Source: Nitrospira sp. (lineage in GTDB: Bacteria > Nitrospirota > Nitrospiria > Nitrospirales > Nitrospiraceae). Taken from it: a stretch of DNA of 64,000 bases. Shown in pieces: positions 18,044 to 27,195 of the stretch. Within the stretch, counting starts at the first letter, position 1. Each line of letters begins with the position of its first letter. The stretch lies in NCBI GenBank assembly GCA_024998565.1, contig JACOEM010000004.1:186001-250000 (forward strand), in the 5' to 3' direction. The position numbers and the translations under genes were made by a program. The notes below the pieces were generated by a model, which ran no database searches, was not told the origin of the DNA, and worked only from the letters and a program-made list of their open reading frames with translations.

Positions 18044-19084
18044 ACGGCTATCGACTCCGCAAGACACGAACTGCTTCACGGCATCCTCAAGCAGGTTTCC
18101 CGGTCGTTTTATCTGACCCTCAACGTGCTGCCGGCGACGGTGCGCGACCAGATGGGCTTGGCCTACCTGTTTGCGCGTGCCGCCGACACGATTGCCGATA
18201 CCGATCTGATCGGCCGCGAACAGCGCCTCCGCTATCTCACCCAGTTTCGAACGCAGTTCAGTTCCAGCGCTGCGGCGCGGAGTGACGTGCACGCAATTCA
18301 AGTCGGCTTGATTCCTCATCAAGCCGACTCCGCAGAACGCGTGTTGCTCCAGCGATTGGAAGATTGCTTGGCCCTCTATGATCAATTCGATCCAGCCGAT
18401 CAAGAACGGATTCGATGGCTGATGGGAGTGTTGCCGGACGGGATGGCGATGGATCTTTCACATTTTCAGGGCGATTCGGCTCAGGACCTGACGGCGTTTC
18501 AGACCCTGGACGAATTGGATCAGTACACGTACTACGTCGCCGGTTGTGTCGGTGAATTCTGGACCCAAATGGTCTGCGCACATTGCCCGTCGATGTCGGA
18601 TTGGGATGTGAAGAAAATGTCGGCCATCGGGGTGCGATTCGGCAAGGGATTGCAGCTGACGAACATCGTGAAGGATCTGGCCCGAGATCTCCACCGCGGC
18701 CGCTGTTATGTGCCTGAACGGCTTCTCCGTGAGGCGGGCCTGACTCCGGTTGATTTGCTGAATCGAGAGAACCTGCCGAAGTTCAGACCGGTATTGATGC
18801 GCTTGATCAACATGGCAATCGAACACTTGGATCAGGGCTGGATGTACACCATGGCCCTGCCGCGCCTTGAAATTCGTCAGCGATTGGCATGTATGTGGCC
18901 GATTCTGTTGGCGGGTGAAACGCTGAAACGTGTGGCGGCTGCGCCGGATCTCCTCGACCCGGCGGTCAACATCAAAGCGCCGCGCTCTGTCGTCTATCGC
19001 GTGATGGCGATGACCACCGTCACGGGCGGTTGCGGATACGTAGGGACGGCCTACTGGGGGCGCTTGCGGAAGCAGATCGTCTGA
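18044..19084 (+). CDS. Squalene/phytoene synthase family protein, non-canonical start
   Basis: The first ordinary start is GTG at 18125, but the conserved family N terminus (LLHGILKQVSRSFYLTLNVLP) is encoded upstream of it, back to the TAA at 18029. No ATG/GTG/TTG lies in frame between. I place the start at ACG (18044) because AGAAGG sits 7 bases ahead; ATC at 18050 or CTG at 18071 are alternatives, as is a sequence error. Both Asp-rich motifs are intact: DTIADTD and NIVKDLARDLHRGRCYVPE, which bind the diphosphates of two prenyl substrates for head-to-head condensation. Product (squalene versus phytoene) cannot be decided. A C-terminal hydrophobic stretch may touch the membrane. Confidence 0.85.
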   Translation, partial: TAIDSARHELLHGILKQVSRSFYLTLNVLPATVRDQMGLAYLFARAADTIADTDLIGREQRLRYLTQFRTQFSSSAAARSDVHAIQVGLIPHQADSAERVLLQRLEDCLALYDQFDPADQERIRWLMGVLPDGMAMDLSHFQGDSAQDLTAFQTLDELDQYTYYVAGCVGEFWTQMVCAHCPSMSDWDVKKMSAIGVRFGKGLQLTNIVKDLARDLHRGRCYVPERLLREAGLTPVDLLNRENLPKFRPVLMRLINMAIEHLDQGWMYTMALPRLEIRQRLACMWPILLAGETLKRVAAAPDLLDPAVNIKAPRSVVYRVMAMTTVTGGCGYVGTAYWGRLRKQIV

Positions 19085-19130
19085 TCAGGGCATCGTCGAC
19101 CTGCCGACATTCTGGAGGGCGACCGTTGCC

Positions 19131-19526
19131 GTGAAATGTGTTGCGGAGCACTGGATGATCCGACTGCTCGGTGCGATGTATGGAGTGGTTGCCATATGGT
19201 TCACTCCGGCCATGGTTCTGGCGGTCCTTGCGCTGCTCGGTCTGCTGGTGAATCCTCGTGTGATCGGACTAAGGCATCTGCTCCTTGAAGTTGCAACCGT
19301 GTCGTTCCAATTCGGATGCGCTGTGCTCGCGTCTGTGGGGTTATGGCGTTTGCGACGGTGGGGCCTGAGGGTGGCGTGCGCCTACAATCTGGTGTGGGCC
19401 GCAGTGCTCAGCAGGCATGCCCTTGAGAGCGGAGGAAGTCTTTCGTTCCAGGCCACGGTGCCGCTCGCGTTGGTGCTGCTGGCTGTACTCCTGCTGCTGC
19501 CCGCGGTTAGAAGTGCGACATTCTAG
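19131..19526 (+). CDS. Hypothetical membrane protein
   Basis: 131 residues from GTG at 19131 (GGAGGG upstream), or from ATG at 19155. Four hydrophobic segments (about 12-30, 30-45, 55-75, 100-125) with Arg-rich loops make it an integral inner-membrane protein. No recognisable family motif. Same direction as the synthase 46 bases upstream, so possibly co-transcribed. Confidence 0.6.
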   Translation: MKCVAEHWMIRLLGAMYGVVAIWFTPAMVLAVLALLGLLVNPRVIGLRHLLLEVATVSFQFGCAVLASVGLWRLRRWGLRVACAYNLVWAAVLSRHALESGGSLSFQATVPLALVLLAVLLLLPAVRSATF

Positions 19527-19658
19527 GGGGCGGAGGCAGGGCTGAATCGGACAGATGCTCGGCACAAGCCAGTGATCATGCCGTTGCGGTTCCGCCCCAT
19601 CAGGATCGGCGCTCATGTCGTCCAGTGCGTGGTGCGCCGTCCGTCATGCAGACTTCCT

Positions 19659-19961
19659 CTACTTCTTCTGCGGCTCCAGCAATTTTTCGCCTTTCTTGAA
19701 TACCGCATAGATCGCTTGTGACGGGCAGGCGTCCAGGCAGAGCCGGCAGCTTTCCAGGCAGCGGGAAGGATCGAATTTGTAGGGCGGTGTGGAGAGCCAG
19801 GCGCTGGTCGGGCAGATGGGGACGCAAATGGCTTGATGGGTGCACCGGTCGGGATGGCGAACCAGGTGATCGCGAATAACCAGCATGGGTTTCACTCCTT
19901 CGAAGAGACCTTGGGAGAAGATCTCGAACATGTTTTTCTGTGGGAGACTGCTCACTTCCAC
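19659..19961 (-). CDS. Ferredoxin-type 4Fe-4S protein
   Basis: 100 residues with eight candidate cluster ligands in two groups: CTHQAICVPICP (about 40-51) and CLESCRLCLDACP (about 68-80). The CxxCxxxCP core of the second group is standard; the first has widened spacing, so it is a divergent two-[4Fe-4S] ferredoxin. Its start overlaps the end of the upstream gene by 10 bases. Last gene of a four-gene minus-strand block rich in cysteine proteins; a role in electron transfer is inferred. Confidence 0.85.
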   Translation of the reverse strand: MEVSSLPQKNMFEIFSQGLFEGVKPMLVIRDHLVRHPDRCTHQAICVPICPTSAWLSTPPYKFDPSRCLESCRLCLDACPSQAIYAVFKKGEKLLEPQKK

Positions 19962-20365
19962 TCCTTGACCAGGTCTTTGAGCCGGTCTTTCAACTCTGGG
20001 ATCTGTTCCATATTGTTGCGAATCGCCCCGAGAATATTTTCCAGGCGGGCGGTGCGTTGTGCATCCTTGTCTTTCTTCAGCAGCTGATCGTATCCGATAT
20101 AGGCTTCGGGGTGTTTTGGCTCGAGGTAGCTACGGGCTGCTTGCAGGGCTTCACCCAACTCATAAGGCTCCGTCGTCAGCGGCGGAAGCACCACAAACGA
20201 ACCGTCTGTGCAGATCAGTGCGGCCGCGCCGGCCTTGCTCTTGAGCGGGGTGACCGCTTCGACCGTTTTCCCGGCGAGTGCTTCCCAGTGACGGAGCAGT
20301 CCGGGGAAGGCTTTCATAAAGGCCACCTTTTCCATGTTGGCCTTCCATTTCTCGTCGGCTGGCAT
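19952..20365 (-). CDS. Hypothetical soluble protein in the Fe-S block
   Basis: 137 residues, soluble, mixed fold with a beta hairpin around ALICTDGSFVVLPPL and a helical, Lys/Glu-rich C terminus. A single Cys. No family recognised. Overlaps the ferredoxin gene downstream and follows the [2Fe-2S] ferredoxin gene, so it probably works with these redox proteins. Confidence 0.65.
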   Translation of the reverse strand: MPADEKWKANMEKVAFMKAFPGLLRHWEALAGKTVEAVTPLKSKAGAAALICTDGSFVVLPPLTTEPYELGEALQAARSYLEPKHPEAYIGYDQLLKKDKDAQRTARLENILGAIRNNMEQIPELKDRLKDLVKEWK

Positions 20366-20398
20366 TGAGATCTCGCGCGAGTCAGCAGGGTGATGAGT

Positions 20399-20749
20399 TT
20401 AGGCTTTCAACGGAGAGAGAAGCGGGAGCGGGGCCTGGTCGGCCATCAAGAGTCGTTCGACCACTTCTCCCTTGACGATGTGCCGCTCCATGATTTCCTT
20501 CACGTCAACTTCGGACGTCACGCGATACCAGATTCCCTCGGGATAGACCACCACGGTCGGACCCTGTGCGCAATAATCGAGACAGCCGGCTTTGTTGGCG
20601 CGGACGACGCCTTTCAGATTGAGTCGCTTGGCCTCCTGCTTGAAGCAGGCGTGGAGCGCATCGGAGCCGAGCTTGGAGCAGCTGCCGCGCGGGTCATCCG
20701 GTTCGCGTTTGTTGGTGCAGACAAAAATATGTCGCTGATAGCCGGTCAT
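20399..20749 (-). CDS. Thioredoxin-like [2Fe-2S] ferredoxin
   Basis: 116 residues. Pattern of the thioredoxin-fold [2Fe-2S] ferredoxins: RHIFVCTN at the first strand, GSCSKLGSDAL, then VRANKAGCLDYCAQGPTVVVYPEGIWY. The four ligands are the Cys in FVCTN, GSC, AGC and DYC. Members are small soluble electron carriers related to the NuoE/HoxE cluster domain. The C-terminal 25 residues are extra and Pro/Leu-rich. Confidence 0.9.
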   Translation of the reverse strand: MTGYQRHIFVCTNKREPDDPRGSCSKLGSDALHACFKQEAKRLNLKGVVRANKAGCLDYCAQGPTVVVYPEGIWYRVTSEVDVKEIMERHIVKGEVVERLLMADQAPLPLLSPLKA

Positions 20750-20787
20750 GTCAGCAAGTCCGAGGTTCCAGGGTGCGATGTAACGGA

Positions 20788-21156
20788 TCAGGCGCGGGCA
20801 TGAAATTGCTCGATCAACTGCTTCACGTCCGTCGAGCTGAGGAGTGATGAGCCGGCGGCCTGGGTGCCTGCGATAGCGGCAATTTCAGTGAGGCGCAACT
20901 GCGCCCGTTGCTTGGCTTCAGGTTCCGACAGGGCGGAGGCCTGCCCCTTGGCGAGTTTGTCGAATTCAGCGCGGATGTCGCGGAAGTCCCGCTGCAGATT
21001 CTTCATCATGGAGCAGGGTTCACAATACCATTTCGGGCTTTGATCCGAAGCGGGGGACAGCCGGTCATAGGTCCGCCCGAAGAAATCTTTTCCCAGCGAA
21101 AACTTCATCAACGGTGCGCCCGCGGCGCTGCAGGCATTACAGGATCCGGCGTCCAT
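20788..21156 (-). CDS. Hypothetical protein with two CxxC pairs
   Basis: 122 residues from the ATG at 21156, supported by AGGAG about 10 bases upstream; a longer open frame to 21267 lacks such support. It carries SCNAC at residues 5-9 and WYCEPC near 43, together able to hold zinc or an Fe-S cluster, and then a long helical part with a Ser-rich tail. First gene of the four-gene block. No family recognised. Confidence 0.6.
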   Translation of the reverse strand: MDAGSCNACSAAGAPLMKFSLGKDFFGRTYDRLSPASDQSPKWYCEPCSMMKNLQRDFRDIRAEFDKLAKGQASALSEPEAKQRAQLRLTEIAAIAGTQAAGSSLLSSTDVKQLIEQFHARA

Positions 21157-21318
21157 GCGTGAGGTGCTCCTCTTAAGGGGAAATGGTCGATAGTCTGCGA
21201 ATCTTACCGCACTGAACTTTCGCGTAGCAAGGTGCGCCGCTTCCTGACGGTAAACCCGCTCGGCCATGTATAATGCGGGGTATCAGGGTAAAACGGTGTG
21301 GGGCGCAAGGAGGCGGCT

Positions 21319-22422
21319 ATGATCATCGGGGTTCCGAAGGAAATTAAGGACTACGAGTATCGGGTGAGTCTGACGCCTGACGGCGCTCGTGTGTTGCTGC
21401 AGGCGGGGCATCAGGTTGTGGTAGAGCCGTCGGCGGGGCAGGGGAGCGGATTTTCAGACGACGCGTACCGGCAGGCCGGCGCTCAGGTGGCCGGCTCCAA
21501 AGCCGAGGTGTTTCAGCAGGCGGACCTCATCGTGAAGGTCAAGGAGCCGCAGTTGTCCGAGTGTGCGCTCTTTCGACCAGGGCAGGTGCTGTTTACCTAT
21601 CTGCATCTGGCCTCGTTGCCGGATCTGACCAAGGCGTTGGTCGCGGCCGATATCATGGCCATTGCCTACGAGACCGTCGAGGCCAGAGATCACAGCCTGC
21701 CGATGTTGCGGCCGATGAGTGAGATTGCCGGGCGCCTGGCCGTGCAGGTCGGAGCCCATTATCTCGGGACGGTACAGGGAGGGCGCGGTCTCCTGCTGGC
21801 CGGCGTGCCCGGGGTACCGCCGGCTCATGTCGTGGTGTTGGGCGCCGGCGTGGTGGGAACGTCGGCAGTCAGAATCGCCGTGGGCATGGGAGCGCGGGTG
21901 ACCGTCATCAATCTGGATCTTGATCGGCTTCGGTTTCTCGACGATCTGTACGGCGGACGAATCGCGACATGCGCAGCGACCGAGTCGGCTATCGAACGCG
22001 CCGTCGTCGATGCCGATCTGGTCATCGGAGCGGTGTTAGTGCCGGGGGCGCGCGCGCCGAAGGTCGTTTCGAGAGCACTCGTGAAGAAAATGAAGCCGGG
22101 TTCCGTGATCGTGGATGTGGCCGTGGATCAAGGCGGGTGCTGTGAAACCACCAGGCCGACCACGCACTCGGAGCCGGTCTATGTGGTAGATGGCGTCCTG
22201 CATTACTGCGTCACGAACATGCCGGGCATCGTGCCTCACACCTCAACTCTAGCCTTGACCAACACCACGCTCCCTTATATAGTCCGGCTCGCATCGGAGG
22301 GAGTCGAGAAAGCCATTCGTGCAGACTCCGGTCTTGCCAAGGGTGTGAACGTGATGAACGGTAGAATTACCTGCCAAGGTGTGGCCGATGCACACGGCTT
22401 GCGTTTTACCCCTGTGATGTAA
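21319..22422 (+). CDS. ald: Alanine dehydrogenase
   Basis: 367 residues, normal length. [20 protein letters not shown] is the classic N terminus; the catalytic Lys and His lie in DLIVKVKEP and TYLHLA, and the Rossmann loop is [22 protein letters not shown]. The motif [19 protein letters not shown] and [13 protein letters not shown] complete the active site. Reaction: L-alanine + NAD+ + water to pyruvate, ammonia and NADH. Start set by AGGAGG seven bases ahead (open frame extends to 21298). Single-gene unit upstream of tRNA-Pro. Confidence 0.97.
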   Translation: MIIGVPKEIKDYEYRVSLTPDGARVLLQAGHQVVVEPSAGQGSGFSDDAYRQAGAQVAGSKAEVFQQADLIVKVKEPQLSECALFRPGQVLFTYLHLASLPDLTKALVAADIMAIAYETVEARDHSLPMLRPMSEIAGRLAVQVGAHYLGTVQGGRGLLLAGVPGVPPAHVVVLGAGVVGTSAVRIAVGMGARVTVINLDLDRLRFLDDLYGGRIATCAATESAIERAVVDADLVIGAVLVPGARAPKVVSRALVKKMKPGSVIVDVAVDQGGCCETTRPTTHSEPVYVVDGVLHYCVTNMPGIVPHTSTLALTNTTLPYIVRLASEGVEKAIRADSGLAKGVNVMNGRITCQGVADAHGLRFTPVM

Positions 22423-22457
22423 GACAATCCGGCTTCCCGTTTCTGGTTCTGCCCGGT

Positions 22458-22974
<517 letters not shown>

Positions 22975-23265
22975 ATGACCGACACCGGCGAATCAGTGCG
23001 CGCGAGAATTCTTGTCAGCGGGCGTGTGCAGGGGGTTGGGTATCGTGCTTTTACCTGCCGGATGGCGGTTTCGCGTGGAGTGACGGGTCACGTCGAGAAT
23101 CTCGATGGCGGGCAGGTCGCGGTGGATGCTGAGGGGAACCGGGGTGTCCTTGAGGAATTCCTGTCGGATCTCAAGAAGGGCCCCGTCGGGTCGCGTGTGA
23201 CGCAGGTGCAGGTGGAGTGGAGTCGCGCGACCGGCCGATCTCAGGCCTTTACGATTAAGCAGTAG
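22975..23265 (+). CDS. acyP: Acylphosphatase
   Basis: 96 residues from the ATG at 22975. The family signature [11 protein letters not shown] (about residues 15-25) holds the phosphate-binding loop and catalytic Arg, and [16 protein letters not shown] holds the catalytic Asn. The enzyme hydrolyses acyl phosphates. Length is normal; the longer open frame to 22915 adds residues unlike the family. The sigma factor starts 11 bases later, so the two are likely co-transcribed. Confidence 0.93.
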   Translation: MTDTGESVRARILVSGRVQGVGYRAFTCRMAVSRGVTGHVENLDGGQVAVDAEGNRGVLEEFLSDLKKGPVGSRVTQVQVEWSRATGRSQAFTIKQ

Positions 23266-23276
23266 GTAACGGAATT

Positions 23277-24275
23277 ATGGCTCGACGTGCAGCAGTGCGA
23301 CAGGACAGCGCAGTGAATTCACCCGTCTCGGCTCGCCGCCCGCGCGTGGCGCGCGGGGAAGAGGACGAAGATGCGGAGTCGGGGAGCCACGCCGAGGCCG
23401 AAGAGTCCGGAGCGGACAATCGTCCGGCGGAATCCGGGCGGGCCGAGGGCCTCGACACGATCAAGAGTTATCTTCGAGAGGTGCGCAAATCGACACTGCT
23501 GAATTTCAAGCAGGAACAGGCATTGGGCAAGCGGGTCATGGCGGGCGACGAAGCGGCGCGCCAGGAAATGATCGAGGCGAATCTCCGCCTGGTGATCAGT
23601 ATCGGCAAGCGGTACATGAACCGGGGGTTTCCCTTTGCGGATATCGTCGAAGAGGGCAACCTTGGCCTGATCAAAGCGGTAGAGAAGTTCAATTACAAGC
23701 GGGGGTTCCGCTTCAGTACCTACGCCTCCTGGTGGATTCGCCAGTTTATCGAACGGGCCATTATCAATCAGGGGAAGCTCGTCCGGTTGCCGGTCCATGT
23801 CGTCGAACGGTTGAACCGGTATCTGGGTAAAGTTGAACAACTGGTCCATGAGCTGGGCCGGGAACCAAGGGCCGACGAAGTCGCTGCCAAGCTGAAAACC
23901 AGTGTTGCGGAAGTCGATGATCTGAAGCAGCTGGTCCGCACCACCTGCTCCCTGGACAGCCCGATCAGCGACCGGCAGGATACGTTTCTGCGCGATGTGA
24001 TCGAAGATCCGCTCTGCCTGACGCCGGCGGAGACGACCGAAGGCGTGATGCGGCGGGCTGAACTCATGGCCTGGGTGAAAGAGCTGCCTGAAAAGGAACG
24101 CACCGTGATTCTGGCGCGATTTGGGCTTGACGGGGCCGAGTCGCGGACGTTAGAAGAGATCGGCCAAGAGATGGGGCTGACCCGTGAGCGGGTCCGCCAG
24201 ATTGAAACGGCTGCACTGGCCAGGCTCCGCGGCATCATTGAACGGAAAACCATGAAGCGGGCGGATCTCTTATGA
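23277..24275 (+). CDS. RpoS-like group 2 sigma-70 factor
   Basis: 332 residues. A charged, low-complexity N terminus (about 1-57) replaces region 1.1. Then region 1.2 ([16 protein letters not shown]), region 2 ([17 protein letters not shown]...[35 protein letters not shown]), region 3 and region 4 ending in [19 protein letters not shown]. The missing large spacer and short length separate it from a primary RpoD; RpoS-type is the closest description. It probably directs a stationary-phase or stress regulon, though the regulon is inferred. It sits near apt and a DksA-type gene. Confidence 0.92.
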   Translation: MARRAAVRQDSAVNSPVSARRPRVARGEEDEDAESGSHAEAEESGADNRPAESGRAEGLDTIKSYLREVRKSTLLNFKQEQALGKRVMAGDEAARQEMIEANLRLVISIGKRYMNRGFPFADIVEEGNLGLIKAVEKFNYKRGFRFSTYASWWIRQFIERAIINQGKLVRLPVHVVERLNRYLGKVEQLVHELGREPRADEVAAKLKTSVAEVDDLKQLVRTTCSLDSPISDRQDTFLRDVIEDPLCLTPAETTEGVMRRAELMAWVKELPEKERTVILARFGLDGAESRTLEEIGQEMGLTRERVRQIETAALARLRGIIERKTMKRADLL

Positions 24276-24299
24276 GGACGTCCCGATTCGATTGCACGT

Positions 24300-24815
24300 A
24301 TGAATTACAAAGCCCTCATTCGAGAAGTTCCAGACTTCCCTAAGCCCGGTATCCTCTTCTACGACATTACGACCCTTCTCAAGAATGCGCAGGCCTTCCG
24401 CTCCATCGCGGATGAGCTTGCCGCTCGTTACGAAGGACAGCGTATCGCAAAGATCATCGGGATCGAATCGCGCGGCTTCATCATGGGCGGCACGTTGGCG
24501 GCCCGTCTTGGCGCCGGCTTCGTTCCGGTGCGCAAGCCGGGGAAGCTGCCCGCCGATATTTATGAAGTCGAATACAACCTGGAGTATGGATCCAGCGTGT
24601 TGGCGATTCATCGGGATGCTGTGTCACCCGGGGAGCGAGTATTGATTGTGGACGACCTGCTGGCCACAGGCGGTACTGCAGCGGCCACGATCGACTTGGT
24701 GCGGCAACTCGGCGGGGAGATTGCGGGGCTGGACTTTCTGATCGAGCTGAAAGGCCTCAACGGACGTGACCGGCTGGCGGGTTACGACGTGCATTCGATG
24801 ATCATATATCCGTAA
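24300..24815 (+). CDS. apt: Adenine phosphoribosyltransferase
   Basis: 171 residues, full length. N-terminal [21 protein letters not shown], the PRPP-binding loop [17 protein letters not shown], and the hood segment [15 protein letters not shown] are all canonical. It salvages adenine with PRPP to AMP in the cytoplasm. It starts 24 bases after the sigma factor; a GC-rich hairpin follows the stop. Confidence 0.97.
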   Translation: MNYKALIREVPDFPKPGILFYDITTLLKNAQAFRSIADELAARYEGQRIAKIIGIESRGFIMGGTLAARLGAGFVPVRKPGKLPADIYEVEYNLEYGSSVLAIHRDAVSPGERVLIVDDLLATGGTAAATIDLVRQLGGEIAGLDFLIELKGLNGRDRLAGYDVHSMIIYP

Positions 24816-24817
24816 AT

Positions 24818-24833
24818 CCCCAAGATCTTGGGG
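24818..24833 (+). terminator. Perfect 16-base palindrome after apt
   Basis: CCCCAAGATCTTGGGG begins 2 bases after the apt stop codon. As RNA it folds to a six-bp stem with a tight loop. There is no T-run behind it, so intrinsic termination would be weak; it may mark an mRNA 3' end. Confidence 0.4.
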
Positions 24834-24843
24834 AGCCAGGTAC

Positions 24844-24872
24844 TTGTCAAACGATCTGTAGCGTGATATACC
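24844..24872 (+). promoter_or_regulatory. Possible sigma-70 promoter for the DksA-type gene
   Basis: TTGTCA (24844-24849) and TATACC (24867-24872) are separated by 17 bases, about 48 bases before the ATG at 24921. The -35 differs from consensus at one base, the -10 at two. Confidence 0.45.
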
Positions 24873-24920
24873 TGCCAAACTTTTTCGCCTTGCACTCATC
24901 ACGAAAGGGCATGAGACTCT

Positions 24921-25496
24921 ATGGCGACGAAAGTCCACGCGAAGAAAAAAACACCAACGACGAAAGCAAAAGCCCCCGCTCCCGAGAAGCCTGTGAAAAA
25001 AGAGCGGCCGGCTCCGGTTACTGCTATGACTGAAAAAGACGAAGACAGTGTTGCCGCGCGTGTTGTGGCAGCGCTTACACTGAAAGAAACACCCAAGGAA
25101 CGAGAAGAGCGTCAGCGCCGGCGTGAAGTCCTGCAGCGAATGCTCCTGAGCAAACGCCAAGAAATCATGCGCGAGATCGAGGGGAACCTCGGCCAGTCGT
25201 TGACCGAAGATCAGCAGCGCCGCTTGGAGTCCGCCAGGGATGTGGGGGATCAAGCCCTCATGGATCTGGATCGCGAACTCGGCATTTCGCTGATGGAGAT
25301 GCGGAACCGGAAGCGCCAGGCCATCGATGAGGCGTTGACCAGACTCAGCGAGGGCACCTACGGGATTTGCGCGGAATGCGGCATCGAGGTCAGTGAAAAG
25401 CGGTTGGAGGCGGTGCCGTTCGCCAAGCTCTGCGTCCAATGCCAGTCTCGACAGGAATTGCTCGAGAAAATCGAGAAGGAAGAGGATCGCGACTAG
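24921..25496 (+). CDS. TraR/DksA-type zinc-finger protein
   Basis: 191 residues. A basic Lys/Ala/Pro-rich N terminus (1-40), a long helical hairpin (about 60-140), and a C-terminal zinc finger ICAECGIEVSEKRLEAVP...CVQC with four Cys. The fold is that of DksA/TraR/YocK proteins, which enter the RNA polymerase secondary channel. It lacks the DxxDxA coiled-coil tip in its usual form, so whether it responds to ppGpp like DksA is unsure. Its own promoter is possible upstream. The basic tail is unusual and could bind nucleic acid. Confidence 0.88.
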   Translation: MATKVHAKKKTPTTKAKAPAPEKPVKKERPAPVTAMTEKDEDSVAARVVAALTLKETPKEREERQRRREVLQRMLLSKRQEIMREIEGNLGQSLTEDQQRRLESARDVGDQALMDLDRELGISLMEMRNRKRQAIDEALTRLSEGTYGICAECGIEVSEKRLEAVPFAKLCVQCQSRQELLEKIEKEEDRD

Positions 25497-25615
25497 CTCA
25501 CAGGAGCCGGCCGCATCCATTCACCATCCCACTTCAGCTTGCGACGCACCTCAGCCCGTGATCGTCGGTCGAGTGTCCAAACCTCAGTAGTCTGCCCGGC
25601 CCTTACCTGTTCCCT

Positions 25616-26314
25616 ATGAGTCACGTCGATTCGAAGGCGGTGATCCTGCTCAGTGGTGGGTTGGATTCTACCGTCACGGCTGCCATTGCCAAGCAGGATG
25701 GCTACCGGCTGTATTGTCTGACTATCTCCTACGGCCAGCGCCACCATGTTGAAGTCGAGCGGGCGAGGGCCGTTGCCCAGGCCTTGAGTGCCGCCGCTCA
25801 TGTGGTGGTGGACGTGGATCTGCGGGCGTTCGGAGGGTCCGCTCTCACCGACGATGTGACGGTGCCCAAGGACCGCAGCCAAGAGGACCGGGCGGGTGGA
25901 ATTCCCGTCACCTACGTACCGGCTCGCAACACGATTTTCTTGTCCTTGGCCCTGGCATACGCCGAAACGCTTGAGGCGCAGAGAATTTATTTCGGTGCCA
26001 ATGTGCTGGATTATTCCGGTTATCCGGACTGCCGACCGGATTTTATCCGCGCCTTTGAAGTCGTCGCCAGGCTTGGCACTAAGATGGGCATTGAGGGGCG
26101 GGCTGTCGAGGTGTGTGCGCCTCTGCTGATGCTGTCAAAAGCCGAAATCGTGCAACGTGGACAGGAGCTGCGGGCTCCCTTGGAACTGACGCATAGTTGC
26201 TATGACCCCGGCGCTGGTGGCGTGGCCTGCGGCCGGTGCGACAGTTGCCGGATTCGGCGTGAAGGCTTCCGCTTGGCCGGAGTTGTGGATCCGGTCTCCT
26301 ATGCGATACTCTAA
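25616..26314 (+). CDS. queC: 7-cyano-7-deazaguanine synthase QueC
   Basis: 232 residues. SGGLDSTVTAAIA is the ATP-pyrophosphatase loop, TISYGQRHHVEVERA the second motif, and PARNTIFLSLALAYAE and GANVLDYSGYPDCRP follow. C-terminal zinc ligands are in HSCYDP and ACGRCDSCRIRREGF. It converts 7-carboxy-7-deazaguanine to preQ0 with ATP and ammonia, toward queuosine in tRNA. No other queuosine genes are near, so the pathway is scattered in this genome. Confidence 0.96.
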   Translation: MSHVDSKAVILLSGGLDSTVTAAIAKQDGYRLYCLTISYGQRHHVEVERARAVAQALSAAAHVVVDVDLRAFGGSALTDDVTVPKDRSQEDRAGGIPVTYVPARNTIFLSLALAYAETLEAQRIYFGANVLDYSGYPDCRPDFIRAFEVVARLGTKMGIEGRAVEVCAPLLMLSKAEIVQRGQELRAPLELTHSCYDPGAGGVACGRCDSCRIRREGFRLAGVVDPVSYAIL

Positions 26315-26410
26315 CGACCATCGAGGCGACTAAGCTGAAGGTCGCGTTGTGCCGTGAGCCCGGTTTGTACTTTCCCCTGCGATCACACAAGAGTCTGGAG
26401 AGCTGCGCCT

Positions 26411-26587
26411 ATGACGCCTGAAGAATTTTTCATGTATTTGATCATCGCCCTGGTGATCGTCACACCGATCGCGGCGCGGCTGTATCGGCGGTTGACGCTG
26501 AATCGCACGACGCAAATGCTACGGGATCAACTACAGCAATCGCAGGGACCTCGGACGACAACCCCGCCTTCTGAGCCCCCGCGATGA
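26411..26587 (+). CDS. Small single-pass membrane protein
   Basis: 58 residues from the ATG at 26411: one membrane helix (FMYLIIALVIVTPIAARLY, about 6-24), then a basic stretch and a Pro/Ser/Thr tail. Function unknown. An ATG (26584) overlaps its stop, but the following cytochrome gene more likely begins at 26614. Confidence 0.6.
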   Translation: MTPEEFFMYLIIALVIVTPIAARLYRRLTLNRTTQMLRDQLQQSQGPRTTTPPSEPPR

Positions 26588-26613
26588 AGCGAATCAGAGT
26601 CAGGAGTATTCAG

Positions 26614-27006
26614 ATGAAGGTCTGGGTGATGGGAGTCGGGTTTGCGGTGATGGTCGCAGCCCTGGCGGCTTGTGAGTCCAATGCAACCAACCAAGACGCG
26701 GCAAAGCCGGCCGGAGGGGCGACACCGGCAGAGGTACAGGTCGGTGAGGCGAAATTCACTGCCACTTGTGCCGCCTGTCATGGTGTGCGTGGTGTCGGGA
26801 CCAAGCAAGGTCCGCCGCTGGTGCATAAGATTTATGAACCGAATCATCACGCCGACATGGCGTTTCAGCGGGCCGCGGAAAACGGTGTCCGCGCTCACCA
26901 CTGGGAGTTCGGCAACATGCCGAAGATCGAAGGCGTGACGTCCGGAGACGTGGAGCATATCATTCGATATGTGCGATGGTTGCAGCGGGAGGCCGGGATT
27001 TATTAA
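26614..27006 (+). CDS. Mono-haem cytochrome c lipoprotein
   Basis: 130 residues. The start at 26614 is favoured over 26584 by AGGAG exactly 7 bases upstream. The signal peptide ends with the lipobox LAAC (Cys near residue 20), then a flexible Ala/Gly/Pro linker, the haem site CAACHG, and the Met axial ligand in FGNMPKIEG. A class I cytochrome c anchored in the membrane, facing the periplasm. Partner unknown. Confidence 0.92.
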   Translation: MKVWVMGVGFAVMVAALAACESNATNQDAAKPAGGATPAEVQVGEAKFTATCAACHGVRGVGTKQGPPLVHKIYEPNHHADMAFQRAAENGVRAHHWEFGNMPKIEGVTSGDVEHIIRYVRWLQREAGIY

Positions 27007-27195
27007 GGTCACGGCCGGTTCGTATCCCCCCGTCGGCTGTCTGTTCACCGTCGACCACTTGCCCTCAACACCCCTTCGTTTGACAATCTCTGCGTGCGGT
27101 TCGTAAGGTATTTGCATGCCATCATGAGGCCGTTGACGCCCGCAGTACGTCGCCAGGCGGGCCTCGGTGGTCTGACCTTTTCACAGGAGGAACCT

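Noticed and set aside
25497..25615. preQ1 riboswitch ahead of queC
   Set aside because: The leader has no adenine-rich tail or pseudoknot-type stem expected of preQ1 aptamers.
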